A stretch of 64,000 bases of DNA from UBA2386 sp046306335 (lineage in GTDB: Bacteria; Planctomycetota; UBA1135; UBA2386), in assembly GCA_046306335.1 (NCBI GenBank), contig JBKDXM010000108.1, positions 23,370 through 87,369 on the forward strand, written 5' to 3'. Position numbers and translations under genes: made by a program. Below the pieces are notes generated by a model that was given only the letters and a program-made list of their open reading frames with translations, did not search any database and was not told the DNA's origin. Shown here in pieces: positions 35,149-44,713 of the stretch (its first letter is position 1; every line of letters begins with the position of its first letter).

Positions 35149-38100
35149 TCACTCCTTGGCTCCTGCGGCGTCGTCGACGTCCCCGGCGGCGAGCGCCGGG
35201 TCGGGCAGCAGGCGGAACGTGCGTGCTTCGACGTCCTTCCTGCCTTGCCAGCGCACGGCGTACGTGCCCGGCGTCGCCAGCTGGTTGCGGCCGACGCGGG
35301 CGTCCCACTGGATCGCCTGCAGGCCGGCCATGGCCATGCCTTCGACGCGGGCGATCTCCGCGCCGGTGACGTCGTGCACGGTCAGCGCCGGTTTGTCCGG
35401 CGGCGGTTCCGCCAGCCAGACGTGGAACGTCGCCCCGTACGGCGGGTTCTTCGCGTGCCAGTTCTTCTGCCCCTGCCAGCCGCGCGACTGCAGGCGCCAG
35501 AGGATCGCCGGCTCGACGGCGAACAGGTGGGCGGGCTTGCGGGCGATGCCCGCCGTCACCTGCCGCACCGCTTCGACGTCGAGGACGAAGACGCCGCGGC
35601 CGTGCGTCGCGGCGATCAGGTCGCTGTCGCGGTCCTGCACGAAGAGGTCGCGCACGGCGACGGTCGGCAGGTCGGCGCCGAGCGGCAGCCAGCGCTCGCC
35701 GCGGTCGAACGAGACGTGCGCGCCGTACTCGGTGCCGAGGTAGAGCAGGTCCTCGTTGCGCGGGTCCTCCATGATCGCGTAGCACGGTTCGAGCGACGGC
35801 AGCGTCAGGCCGAGGTCGCGCCACGACGCCCCGCGGTCGTTCGACACGAACACGTAGGTGGCGAAGTCGTCGGAGCGGTGGCCATCGACGGTCAGGTACA
35901 CGCGGTCGTCGGCGAAGCACGACGGCACGAGGTCGCTGACGTAGCGCGGTCCCGGCAGCGGCAGGTTCTGCTCCAGGCGCTGCCAATTGGCGCCGCCGTC
36001 GTCGGTTCGCCACAGCGCGCCGTCGTCGGTGCCGACGTAGATCAGGCTCTGGACGCGCGGGCTCTCGGCGAGCGCCACGGCGGTGCCTTCGGGCGTGCGA
36101 CCGAGCGGCGGCGAGACCTTGCGCATGCGCAGCCCGTCGCCGCGCACGGGGCCCTGGCCGGGCCGCGCGGAACGGTTGTCGAGATGGGCGTGGCGCTCGC
36201 CGCGCCAGACGAAGTTGCCGGCGTGGTAGAGCGTCAGCCGGTTGTGCGGCGACAGCACGAACGGCGCGTCCCAGTTGAAGCGCGCCGTCTGGCCGTCGCC
36301 GAGCCGCTCGCGACTGATGCGCGTCTGGCCGCCGCTGCGCAGGTCGACCACGCCGAGCGCGCCGTTCTGGCTGGTGGCGTAGACGATCCACGGCTCGGCC
36401 GGGTCGGTCTGCGCACCGAAGCCGTCGCCGCCGTAGATGGTGAAGCAGTCGGCCGTGCCGATGCCGTCGCGGAAGCGCGTGCGCGACGGCACCACCCAGG
36501 TGCCGTTGTCCTGCAGGCCGCCGATCACGTTGTAGGGCACGCTGTCGTCGGCGACGGCGTCGTAGTACTGCGCCGCGCTGAAGCCGCGGTGCACCTGCCA
36601 GCTCGCCCCGCGGTCGAACGTCTCGTTGACGCCGCCGTCGCAGACCGCGAGCAGGTGGTCGCTGTCGTCCGGGTCGACCCAGACGCCGTGGAAGTCGACG
36701 TGGATGCCCTGGTTGATCGCCTTGAAGGTCTCGCCGCCGTCGCGCGTGCCCCACAGCGTCGTGCCGACGCAGTAGACGTTCTGGTCGGAGCGCGGATCGA
36801 CGCGCAGCACCGAGTAGTAGAACGGCCGCTCGGTCAGGCTGTTGACGCGCCGCCAGTTCTCGCCGCGGTCGTCGCTGCGGTACACGCCGCCGCACTGGAA
36901 GCCGAGTTCGCCCTGTTCCTTCTGCTTGTTGGCGTCCTGGCCGAACAAACGGCCGCTGTACGGGCCGTTGGGGCGGCCGGCGGCCTGCTGGAAGGCGCCC
37001 GCCTGGCGTTCGCCGTAGGTCACCTCGGCGGTCCTGGTCTCCGTGCCCCGGACGAACGTCAGCGTCGCCTTCGCGCCCGGCGCGGCGTCGCGCACGATCT
37101 CGGCGAGGTCGGCGTAGGTCTTGACCGCCTCGTCGCCGACCTTGGTCACGCGGTCGCCGGCCTGCAGGCCGGCCTTCGCCGCCGGGCCGCCTTCACTGAT
37201 CGCGCGCAGGATGGCGCCGGGCGCGTCGGCCGGGCCGTCGCCGCCGTCGCTGCCGACGCCGAGTTCGGCCCCGCGGCGGGCGCGGCCGCCGGCGCGCGGG
37301 CCCGCCGCTGCCGCCGCTTGCGGCGGGGTGGGCGCGCGGCCGCCGCCGGCCTGGCCGCGCGACGGTTCGCCTTCTTCCTGCTGGGCCGCGGGGTTCGGGG
37401 TCTCGCCCTCGTCGCCGCCGCGGCCGCCGCCGCGGTCCGGTTGGCCCTCGCCGGGCAACAGGTCCTTGCGGTCGCCCTTGGCCCAGCCGCTGCGCTCGGT
37501 CTCGATGATCGCGAACATCGTGTCGGGCCGCGAGGCCAGCAGGTCGATGCCGCTGCGGCCCCATGTGCACGTCGGCAGGCCGGTGGTCAGTTGCCGCCAG
37601 TTCTCGCCGCCGTCGATGCTCTTGTAGAGCCCGCTCTTGCCGCCGAAGCGCACGCTCGGGTCGTTGCCGTCGAAGCCGTCGCGTTTGCGTTCGTACATGC
37701 AGGCGAACACGGTGTCGGGATCGCCCGGATGCACGCGCACGTCGATGCAGCCGGTCCTGGCGTCGAGACCGAGCACGTGTTCCCACGTCTGGCCGCCGTC
37801 CTTGCTGCGGAAGACGCCGCGCTCGGGGTTGTCGCCCCACAGCCGCCCCAGCGCCGCGACGTAGACGATGTCCGGATTGGTGGGGTGGATCTCGACGTGG
37901 CCGATCTGGAACGTCGCGCGCAGGCCCATGTGCGTCCACGACGCGCCGCCATCGGTCGACTTGTAGACGCCGTCGCCCCACTGCACGGAGTTGCGCGCGT
38001 TCTCCTCGCCCGTGCCGATCCAGACGATGTCGGGGTTGCTCGGCGCGATGGCGACGTCGCCGATCGACACCGAACCAAGCCGCGCGCTGACGCACGACCA

Positions 38101-38421
38101 CGTCGTGCCGGCGTTGTCGGTCTGCCACAGTCCGCCGCCGGCGGTGCCGACGAACCACGTGCTCTGGCGCGCGGGATGCACCGCGATGTCGGTCATGCGG
38201 CCCATCGGGTTGGCGGGTCCGAGGTGCCGCCAACGCAGGTCCGCGACCAGCGCTTCGACGAACGGACTCGCCTTCGGCGCGGTCGCTCCGGCGGCATCCG
38301 CGGCCTCCGCGGCGGCGGCGGGCGCGGCCGGCGACGGGTCGGCTGCGGCCGGCGGTTCTTGGGCAGCGAGCGCGGAGTAGGCGACGGCGACGGCCGTCGT
38401 CACGGCGAGCGTTCTCATCAT
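35149..38421 (-). CDS. BNR/sortilin-like propeller protein with inserted PDZ domain
   Basis: A 1090-aa paralogue of the downstream protein. Signal peptide in the first ~20 residues (TAVAVAYSALAAQ). Blades with KSTDGGASW, RSKDGGQTW and KSIDGGENW run from about 60 to 300. After a low-complexity Gly/Glu/Arg stretch (~325-385), residues ~385-470 form a PDZ domain: GGPAAKAGLQAGDRVTKVGD and then ADLAEIVRDAAPGAKATLTF. The blades then resume (RSDDRGENW). The last ~150 residues form an Ig-like domain. MM at the start makes 38421 or 38418 possible. It is first in a two-gene operon. Confidence 0.88.
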   Translation of the reverse strand: MMRTLAVTTAVAVAYSALAAQEPPAAADPSPAAPAAAAEAADAAGATAPKASPFVEALVADLRWRHLGPANPMGRMTDIAVHPARQSTWFVGTAGGGLWQTDNAGTTWSCVSARLGSVSIGDVAIAPSNPDIVWIGTGEENARNSVQWGDGVYKSTDGGASWTHMGLRATFQIGHVEIHPTNPDIVYVAALGRLWGDNPERGVFRSKDGGQTWEHVLGLDARTGCIDVRVHPGDPDTVFACMYERKRDGFDGNDPSVRFGGKSGLYKSIDGGENWRQLTTGLPTCTWGRSGIDLLASRPDTMFAIIETERSGWAKGDRKDLLPGEGQPDRGGGRGGDEGETPNPAAQQEEGEPSRGQAGGGRAPTPPQAAAAAGPRAGGRARRGAELGVGSDGGDGPADAPGAILRAISEGGPAAKAGLQAGDRVTKVGDEAVKTYADLAEIVRDAAPGAKATLTFVRGTETRTAEVTYGERQAGAFQQAAGRPNGPYSGRLFGQDANKQKEQGELGFQCGGVYRSDDRGENWRRVNSLTERPFYYSVLRVDPRSDQNVYCVGTTLWGTRDGGETFKAINQGIHVDFHGVWVDPDDSDHLLAVCDGGVNETFDRGASWQVHRGFSAAQYYDAVADDSVPYNVIGGLQDNGTWVVPSRTRFRDGIGTADCFTIYGGDGFGAQTDPAEPWIVYATSQNGALGVVDLRSGGQTRISRERLGDGQTARFNWDAPFVLSPHNRLTLYHAGNFVWRGERHAHLDNRSARPGQGPVRGDGLRMRKVSPPLGRTPEGTAVALAESPRVQSLIYVGTDDGALWRTDDGGANWQRLEQNLPLPGPRYVSDLVPSCFADDRVYLTVDGHRSDDFATYVFVSNDRGASWRDLGLTLPSLEPCYAIMEDPRNEDLLYLGTEYGAHVSFDRGERWLPLGADLPTVAVRDLFVQDRDSDLIAATHGRGVFVLDVEAVRQVTAGIARKPAHLFAVEPAILWRLQSRGWQGQKNWHAKNPPYGATFHVWLAEPPPDKPALTVHDVTGAEIARVEGMAMAGLQAIQWDARVGRNQLATPGTYAVRWQGRKDVEARTFRLLPDPALAAGDVDDAAGAKE

Positions 38422-38464
38422 GGCGGAAGCGAGTTGACGGGGCCGGGACGATAGCCGCAGCGTC

Positions 38465-38480
38465 CGTCGCCATGGCGACG
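38465..38480. promoter_or_regulatory. 16-bp perfect palindrome upstream of propeller operon
   Basis: CGTCGCCATGGCGACG is a perfect palindrome 44 bases upstream of the start at 38421. It could be an operator; no second copy was noticed. Confidence 0.25.
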
Positions 38481-38602
38481 TCTGCGTTCGCCGCTGTCGC
38501 TTATTCGTCGCTGCAGCCGTCGGGCCATGTCGCGCGGCTCGGCGTCGGCCGCCATGCCATGGGCGGTTGCCGGCCGACGGGGCCGTCGATCCGACGCGCC
38601 GG

Positions 38603-41600
38603 TCAGACGCGCGCGCCGTCGTGCCAGAGGGCCAGGAAACGCTGGCGCATGGCCCGGTGCGCGAAGCGCTCGGCGATCTGCCGCACCAGCGCCCGGGCCG
38701 AGGCCGGGCGGTCGAGCAGCGCCAGCACGCGCAGGTGCAGCGACAGCGGCAGGTCGGCGCCGGCGAGCATGGCCGCGAGTTCGTCGCGCATGGCGTCGTC
38801 GGCGTCGTCGCGTCCGGCCTTCGCCAGCAGCAGGTTGGCGCGCAACGACGGCAGCGCCAGGTCGTCGACCAGCGCAGCGAGATGCGGGTCGTCGGCGCCC
38901 AGCCGCACGAGGTAACCGCGCGCCATGGCTTCCCCCAGGCGGTCGCCGCCGGCGCGCGCGAGCGCCACCGCGCGATGGAACGCTTCGACGGCGCGCTCGT
39001 CCTTGCGCTGCCAGAAGGCGCGCTCGCCGAGGAACACCGCGGCCCGCGCGCCGTACGTCGGCAGCGCGAGACGTTCGGCTTCGTCGAGGGCCAGTCGCAG
39101 GTCCTCGCGCGCCTCCTCGTCGCCGACGAGCGCGCGCAACTGGCCGCGGTAGAGATGGAAGCGCAGCTGCACGCGCGGCAGGTTGCGCACGGCCGGGCTG
39201 CGCTCGACGTCCTGCAGCGTCTTCAGCGCCTTGCCGTAGAGGTGGTCGAGCGCCTCGACGCGGGCGAGGTCGATGGCGAGGTGGCAGCGCAGGTCCTCGT
39301 CGGCCGCCGGCACGCGCCGCAGCGCGAGCTGCAGGTGACGCAGGCCGTCGCCAGCGGCGCCGCGGTAGAGCAGTATGCGGCCATGCAGGCCGTGCGCCTG
39401 CGCGGCGAGCGCGTCGGCGAGCGGATTGCGGCGCTCGGCGAGGTCCTGGTGCACGGTCTCCAGCCGGGCGATCGCCGCGACCAGCCGGCCGCTGTCGAGG
39501 TCGGCGTTGGCGATGCCGGTGCGGGCCGCCGCCGAACGATCGACGTCGCCGAGCTGCTGCGCGAGCGCCTCCGCCTGCTGGAACGCCTTGATCGCCGCGT
39601 CGAACTGGCCGGCGTTGGCGCGGGCCTGGCCGGACAGCAGCAGGTACCGCAGTCGCCGTGCCGTGTTGGCCGGCGTGCCCGCCACCGCGGCGAGGTGGAC
39701 GGCGAGGCGGCCGATCACGCGCAGCGCCGTGCGGCGCGAGCCGGCGCGCACGCGCGCGTCGAGGCCGTCGAGCAGCGGATCGAGGCACTCTTCGTGCGCC
39801 ATGCCCTGCGACAGGTGCATGCCGACGACGAGCGGATTCTCGTTGCGCTCGGCGAGCAGCGCCGCGGCCCGTCGGTGCAGCGCCACGCGGCGCTCCTCGG
39901 GCAGTTCGCGCAGCAGTTGCTTCTGGAAGTCGCGGTGGCGGAAGCTCACTTCGCCGCCCTGCGCGCGCACGATGCGGCCGCGAAACAGCGACAGCGTCTC
40001 CAGCACCGCGAACTCGCTGGCCGGCACCAACGCGGCGAGATCGGCGAGACCGCTGCGCTCGCCGAGCACGGCAGCAGCCTCCAGAACCGCGCGCTGGGCG
40101 GGCAGCAGCGTCGCGACGCGGCGGCGGAAGCGTTCCAGCAGGCCGGGGGCGGGCCGGATCTCGGCGTCGCGCGCGAGGTCGCGGTAGCCGCCCGGGCGGC
40201 CGGCGAGCTCGCCGTCCTGGGCCATCTGGTCGAGCGCTTCGAGCAGGTTGCCGGGCAGGCCGCTGAGCACCTGGTGCGCGCGCCGCAGGAAGTCCTCGGC
40301 GTCGCACTCGGCGGCGAACAGCGCGCGGCCGAAGGCGGCGAAGTCGGCCTCGTCGAGTCCGGCGAGGTCGATGCGCCGCGCCTCCGGCAGCTCGAGGCGC
40401 AGGCCGTCGACGCCGGTCGCGAGCAGCAGCAGCAGCGGCAACCGGCCCGCGCGCGCCGCCAGCCGCTGCAGCACGAGGCGACCGCTGGTGTCGAGTTCGT
40501 CGGCGAGGTCGACGCGCACGACCAGCGGCTGCCCCTTGCGCGGCAGCTTCAGCAGGGCCGTGGCCAGTCGCTCGGCGCGCACTTCGGACGGTTCCGTGCT
40601 GGCGCCGAGCGCGACGTCGGCCAGCGCCTCGGCCTCCTTGTCGCTGCCGCCGAACTGGGCCTTCGCGGCGTCGGCCGCGCGTTGGCGTGCGTTCGGCGAG
40701 TGGTGGTCGTCGCCGCGCAGCAGCACGTCGAGCAACTGGCTGGCGAAGGGCTCGCCGTGGCCGAGGCCGCTGTCCGCCGCGCCGCCGAGCAGCAGAGGCG
40801 CCGCCGACTCGCCGAGCCAGCGTTGCATCGCTTCGTCGAGGAGCCGCCGGCGGCCCATGCCCTCCGGGCCGGTCACGACCACGACGCCGCCGCGGCCGGC
40901 GCGCGCCCCGGCGAGCGCGGCGTCGAGCAGGTCGAGCTCCTGACGGCGACCGAAGAACGGCGTCTCCGCCGGCCGCCGCATGCGCAGCAGGCGGCGTTGG
41001 CTCGCCAGCGTCGGCAGCTTCAGCTCGTGGCGGCGCCAGTACTCCGAGCGCTCGCCCTGTTCGAGGATGCGCGCGACGTCGAGCGCGTCACGCGGCCGTT
41101 GGTCCGGCTGCTTGCGCAGCAGGTCGAGCAGCAACTGCTCGAGCAGCGGCGAGACGCGCGGTCGCAGGTGGGAGGGCCGCGGCGGCTCCCGGTGCAACTG
41201 CGCGTCGAGCATCGCGTCCGGCGTCGTCGCGTCGGCGAAGGCGTGGCGGCCCGTCGTCACCTCGAACAGCACGAGACCGAGGGCGTACAGGTCGGCGCGG
41301 GGGCCGGTGGGATCGCCGCGCAGCGACTCGGGCGCGGCGTACGCGAGGCTGCCGGCGAGGCCGAAGCCGGACGAGCGGCCGGCCGAGCCGCCGCTGCCGC
41401 CGCTGCTGCCGCCGCCTTGCGCGCCGAAGGGGCGCGCCAGGCCGAGGTCGACGATCTTCAGCTCGCTGTCGGGCGTCAGGATCAGGTTCTCCGGCTTGAC
41501 GTCGCGGTGCACGAGCCCGCGTCTGTGCAGCGCGGCGAGGCCCTTGGCGGCGTCGGCCCCGATGCGCCGGGTCAAGTCCTCCACGGGCTGGCCGGAACGC

Positions 41601-41980
41601 AGCACGAAGTCGCGCAGGGTCGTGCCCGGCACGTACTGCATGACCAGGAAGGTCGTCGTCAGGCCGTCGCGCGTGATCGTCTCGACGCCGTGGATGGCGG
41701 CGAGGTTGGGATGGCGCAGCGACTGACCGAGTTCCCCCTCGGCGAACAAGCGGGCGTGCGCGCGCTCGTCGTCGGCGAGTTCGGTGCGCAGGAACTTGAT
41801 CGCCGCCTCGGCGCCGGCGGCGAGGTCGCCGTACGGTTGCACGAGGCGGGCACGGAAGACGTTGCCCGAACTGCCGCGGCCCAGTTCCTGCAGCAGTTCA
41901 AACCGCCCCTCGGCCAAGGCCCGCCAACGCGGCGCGCCGACGGCGGCGGCGGCAGTCCGGGTCGGGTCGTCGGCGTCCAT
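38603..41980 (-). CDS. Large Ser/Thr protein kinase with AAA-like and TPR regions
   Basis: An 1125-aa protein. The N-terminal kinase has Gly loop LGRGSSGN (33-40), Lys62, HRDVKPEN (158-165), DLG instead of DFG (178-180) and AAPES (215-219); all catalytic residues are present. A Gly/Ser-rich insert lies at 190-210. From residue ~350 an STAND/ORC-type ATPase follows, but its P-loop reads GPEGMGRRR (371-379), so the Walker Lys is missing. The C-terminal ~450 residues are TPR-like helices. ATG at 41980 is chosen over GTG at 42010 because 10 extra residues add no domain. No membrane segment is seen. It may act like PknK-type regulators. Confidence 0.9.
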   Translation of the reverse strand: MDADDPTRTAAAAVGAPRWRALAEGRFELLQELGRGSSGNVFRARLVQPYGDLAAGAEAAIKFLRTELADDERAHARLFAEGELGQSLRHPNLAAIHGVETITRDGLTTTFLVMQYVPGTTLRDFVLRSGQPVEDLTRRIGADAAKGLAALHRRGLVHRDVKPENLILTPDSELKIVDLGLARPFGAQGGGSSGGSGGSAGRSSGFGLAGSLAYAAPESLRGDPTGPRADLYALGLVLFEVTTGRHAFADATTPDAMLDAQLHREPPRPSHLRPRVSPLLEQLLLDLLRKQPDQRPRDALDVARILEQGERSEYWRRHELKLPTLASQRRLLRMRRPAETPFFGRRQELDLLDAALAGARAGRGGVVVVTGPEGMGRRRLLDEAMQRWLGESAAPLLLGGAADSGLGHGEPFASQLLDVLLRGDDHHSPNARQRAADAAKAQFGGSDKEAEALADVALGASTEPSEVRAERLATALLKLPRKGQPLVVRVDLADELDTSGRLVLQRLAARAGRLPLLLLLATGVDGLRLELPEARRIDLAGLDEADFAAFGRALFAAECDAEDFLRRAHQVLSGLPGNLLEALDQMAQDGELAGRPGGYRDLARDAEIRPAPGLLERFRRRVATLLPAQRAVLEAAAVLGERSGLADLAALVPASEFAVLETLSLFRGRIVRAQGGEVSFRHRDFQKQLLRELPEERRVALHRRAAALLAERNENPLVVGMHLSQGMAHEECLDPLLDGLDARVRAGSRRTALRVIGRLAVHLAAVAGTPANTARRLRYLLLSGQARANAGQFDAAIKAFQQAEALAQQLGDVDRSAAARTGIANADLDSGRLVAAIARLETVHQDLAERRNPLADALAAQAHGLHGRILLYRGAAGDGLRHLQLALRRVPAADEDLRCHLAIDLARVEALDHLYGKALKTLQDVERSPAVRNLPRVQLRFHLYRGQLRALVGDEEAREDLRLALDEAERLALPTYGARAAVFLGERAFWQRKDERAVEAFHRAVALARAGGDRLGEAMARGYLVRLGADDPHLAALVDDLALPSLRANLLLAKAGRDDADDAMRDELAAMLAGADLPLSLHLRVLALLDRPASARALVRQIAERFAHRAMRQRFLALWHDGARV

Positions 41981-42084
41981 GGGGCGAGCGTTGTAGCGCC
42001 GCGCCGGCACTGGCGCATCCGCGCCGGTGCGGGCGGCGGCGTTGCGCTCGGACGGCGTGTTTGCGACGCTGACGCCAGCCCGGC

Positions 42085-43524
42085 ATGCCGATCCGCCTCT
42101 ACAACTCCCTGACCCGCAGCGTCGTCGACTTGAACCCGCGCCAGCCGGGCCACGTGACGATGTACCACTGCGGCCCGACGGTCTACAGCTCGCCGCACAT
42201 CGGCAACTTCCGCAGCTTCCTGTTCGCCGACGTGCTGCGCCGCTTCGTCGAGGACCAGGGGTACCGCGTCACGCAGGTGATGAACGTCACCGACGTCGGC
42301 CACCTGACGCTCGACGACATCGAGGGCGGCGAGGACAAGATGGAGGCCGCCGCGCGCAAGGCGGGCGTGACCGCCTGGGACATCGCCAAGCGCTACGAGG
42401 ACGAGTTCCACGACTGCCAGCGCAAGCTGCACGTGCGCCTGCCGCACCACATGCCGCGCGCGACCGAGTTCATCGCGCAGATGGGCGGGATCATCGACGA
42501 CCTGCTGCTGAAGGGCGTCGCCTACCAGCGCAACGGCAACGTCTACTTCGAGGTCGCGCGCTTCCCCGGCTACGGCAAGCTGTCCGGCAAGGTGCTCGAC
42601 GAGCTGGAGGCGGGCGCGCGCGTGGCGGTCAACGAGGAGAAGAAGGACCCGCGCGACTTCGCGCTGTGGAAGGTCGATCCCAAGCACCAGATGCAGTGGG
42701 ACGCGCCGTTCCGTGGCGGCGTGCGCGGCTTCCCCGGCTGGCACATCGAGTGCTCGGCGATGTCGATGCACTACCTCGGCCCGCAGATCGACGTCCACAC
42801 CGGCGGCGAGGACAACATGTTCCCGCACCATGAGTGCGAGATCGCCCAGACCGAGGCGCACACCGGGAAGCCCTTCGTCGGCGTGTGGCTGCACGCCCGC
42901 CACCTGCTCGTCGACGGCACCAAGATGAGCAAGAGCCTGGGCAACTTCTTCACCGTCGAGGACGTGCTGAAGAAGGGCTACACCGGGCTCGAGCTGCGCT
43001 ACGCGCTGATCCGCGTGCAGTACCGGCAGTCGCTGAACTTCACGCTGAAGGGCCTCGACGAGGCGCGCGCGGCGATCGGCCGCGTGCAGCAGTGCCGGCA
43101 GCGGCTGGCGCGTATCCGCGACGGCGCCGAGCCGGCGGGGGCCGGCGACCTCGCCCAGGCGGTGGCGGCGGCCAACGCCGCCTTCACCGCCGCGATGAGC
43201 GACGACCTCAACGTCAGCGAGGCGTTGGCCGCGGTGTTCGAGTTCGTCGGCCTCGCCAACAAGGCGCAGCCGTCGGTGGCCGGCGCCACGGCGGCGCTCG
43301 CGGCGTTCGCGCGCTTCGAGGACGTGCTCGGGTGCTTTGGTCCCGAGCCGAAGGCCGACGCCGGCGCCGACGCGCCGGCCGAACTCGTCGCACTGCTGCC
43401 CGAACGCGACGCCGCCAAGAAGGCCAAGGACTGGGCGGCCGCCGACGCGATCCGCCAACGGGTCGCCGCCGCCGGCTGGAAGATCGTCGACACCCCGCAG
43501 GGCGCGCGCCTGGAGAAGGCGTGA
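42085..43524 (+). CDS. cysS: Cysteinyl-tRNA synthetase
   Basis: A 479-aa class I aminoacyl-tRNA synthetase. It has the zinc ligand Cys in YHCGPTVY, the HIGH-type motif HIGN, the zinc residues in HIECSA and HHECEIAQ, and KMSKSLGN. The anticodon-binding C-terminal domain ends about residue 479. The ATG at 42085 gives PIRLYNSLTRSV, the usual N-terminus. The next coding region (msrB) begins within about 60 bases of the stop. It is divergently oriented relative to the large kinase gene. Confidence 0.97.
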   Translation: MPIRLYNSLTRSVVDLNPRQPGHVTMYHCGPTVYSSPHIGNFRSFLFADVLRRFVEDQGYRVTQVMNVTDVGHLTLDDIEGGEDKMEAAARKAGVTAWDIAKRYEDEFHDCQRKLHVRLPHHMPRATEFIAQMGGIIDDLLLKGVAYQRNGNVYFEVARFPGYGKLSGKVLDELEAGARVAVNEEKKDPRDFALWKVDPKHQMQWDAPFRGGVRGFPGWHIECSAMSMHYLGPQIDVHTGGEDNMFPHHECEIAQTEAHTGKPFVGVWLHARHLLVDGTKMSKSLGNFFTVEDVLKKGYTGLELRYALIRVQYRQSLNFTLKGLDEARAAIGRVQQCRQRLARIRDGAEPAGAGDLAQAVAAANAAFTAAMSDDLNVSEALAAVFEFVGLANKAQPSVAGATAALAAFARFEDVLGCFGPEPKADAGADAPAELVALLPERDAAKKAKDWAAADAIRQRVAAAGWKIVDTPQGARLEKA

Positions 43525-43580
43525 TGCCGGCGCGGCATCGGCATCCGGCGCGCCGTCCGCTGCGAACCGCACACACCGTC

Positions 43581-44195
43581 ATGCGCCGCCTCGCCATCCT
43601 GCTGTTCCCCGCCCTGGCTGCCTGCGCCTGCAACGACGCGGCGCCGGCCGTCCCCGCTGCGCCGGCGCAGGCGCCCATCGCGACCGCCGCTCCGGCAGTC
43701 ACTCCGCCGGCAGTCACTCCGCCGGCAGTGATCCCGCCGGCAGTGACCCCGCCGGACGCCGGGGTCGCCGCACCTGCTCCCGCCGCCATGCCCGACTACA
43801 ACCCGCTCAATCGCTTCGAGTCCGACGTCATCCTGCGCAAGGGGACCGAGCGCGCCTTCACCGGCGAGTTCACCGACCACGAGGCCGACGGCACCTACAT
43901 CTGCCGGCAGTGCAACGCGCCGCTGTACCGCAGCGACGACAAGTTCCACTCGGGCTGCGGCTGGCCGAGCTTCGACGACGAGATCGCCGGCGCGGTCGAG
44001 CGGCATCGCGACGTCAGCCACGGCATGGTGCGCGTCGAGATCGTCTGCGCGAACTGCAAGGGCCACCTCGGCCACGTGTTCGACGGCGAGCGCATGACGC
44101 CGAAGAACACGCGCCACTGCGTCAACTCGGTGTCGATGCGCTTCGTGCCGGCGGGCACGCAGCCGCCGGCGAAGATCGTGCGCGCGGCGCGGTGA
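43581..44195 (+). CDS. msrB: Peptide methionine sulfoxide reductase MsrB, lipoprotein form
   Basis: A 204-aa protein that repairs Met-R-sulfoxide. The lipobox LAAC (Cys15) after a short signal predicts a membrane-anchored extracytoplasmic enzyme. A Pro/Ala-rich linker (residues ~20-70) contains four 15-bp tandem units. The MsrB fold follows with two zinc CxxC pairs (Cys108/111, Cys156/159) and catalytic Cys180 in RHCVNSVSMRF. No second resolving Cys of the classic position is obvious. ATG at 43581 is preferred; an upstream ATG at 43524 would lengthen the N-terminus and bury the signal. Confidence 0.93.
   Translation: MRRLAILLFPALAACACNDAAPAVPAAPAQAPIATAAPAVTPPAVTPPAVIPPAVTPPDAGVAAPAPAAMPDYNPLNRFESDVILRKGTERAFTGEFTDHEADGTYICRQCNAPLYRSDDKFHSGCGWPSFDDEIAGAVERHRDVSHGMVRVEIVCANCKGHLGHVFDGERMTPKNTRHCVNSVSMRFVPAGTQPPAKIVRAAR
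43692..43751 (+). repeat. 15-bp tandem repeat x 4 in msrB linker
   Basis: Two units are identical and two vary (CCGGCAGTCACTCCG type), coding for PAVTP-like repeats in the lipoprotein linker. Confidence 0.92.
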
Positions 44196-44222
44196 CCTGC
44201 CGGTCGCGGCCGGCGTCCAGGG

Positions 44223-44645
44223 TCACTTCGGCTGGCCGCCTGCATCCGCCCACAGCGTGATCTCGCCCTCGGCGAGGCGCACGCCGCAGCACTCGGCGCG
44301 GCCGTGGACGAGCGCGGTCGGTCCGAACCGCCGAACCAACGTCACATGGTATTCGACGTCTTCGCCGGCCGCCGGCTCGCCGTGCACGGTGAAGCGCTTG
44401 ACGCCGACCAGCATGCCGCGTCGCGGCCCGTCGCCCGGCGGCGCCCCGTGCGCGAGCAGCACGGCAGCGGCCTGCGCGATGCCCTCGATCGCCCCGCACG
44501 ACCACGGCAGGGCGCCAGCGCCGACCGGCTCGCGGCCGCGCACGATCGCGGCGGCGGCGTCGACCGCGACCACGGCGTGGATGCGCAGGATCGGCGCCCG
44601 GTGGGGCACGACGCGCAGGATGCGGTCCTCGACCTCGACGTCCAT
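44223..44645 (-). CDS. FabZ-like hotdog thioester dehydratase
   Basis: A 140-aa single hotdog domain. The FabZ-type catalytic region reads VVPHRAPILRI (His15), followed by the central helix GAIEGIAQAAAVLL (Glu54), matching the His/Glu pair of 3-hydroxyacyl-ACP dehydratases. It lies 27 bases from the convergent msrB end and is divergent from a second hotdog gene at 44714. In aryl-polyene-type clusters two such dehydratases occur together. It is probably cytoplasmic and acts on acyl-ACP thioesters; the pathway is unknown. Confidence 0.78.
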   Translation of the reverse strand: MDVEVEDRILRVVPHRAPILRIHAVVAVDAAAAIVRGREPVGAGALPWSCGAIEGIAQAAAVLLAHGAPPGDGPRRGMLVGVKRFTVHGEPAAGEDVEYHVTLVRRFGPTALVHGRAECCGVRLAEGEITLWADAGGQPK

Positions 44646-44713
44646 CGCGGGCGATCGGACCCGTCGCCGCGCTCCGGCGCAAGCGTGCGTCGCCGACCGG
44701 CCTCTGGCACGAT

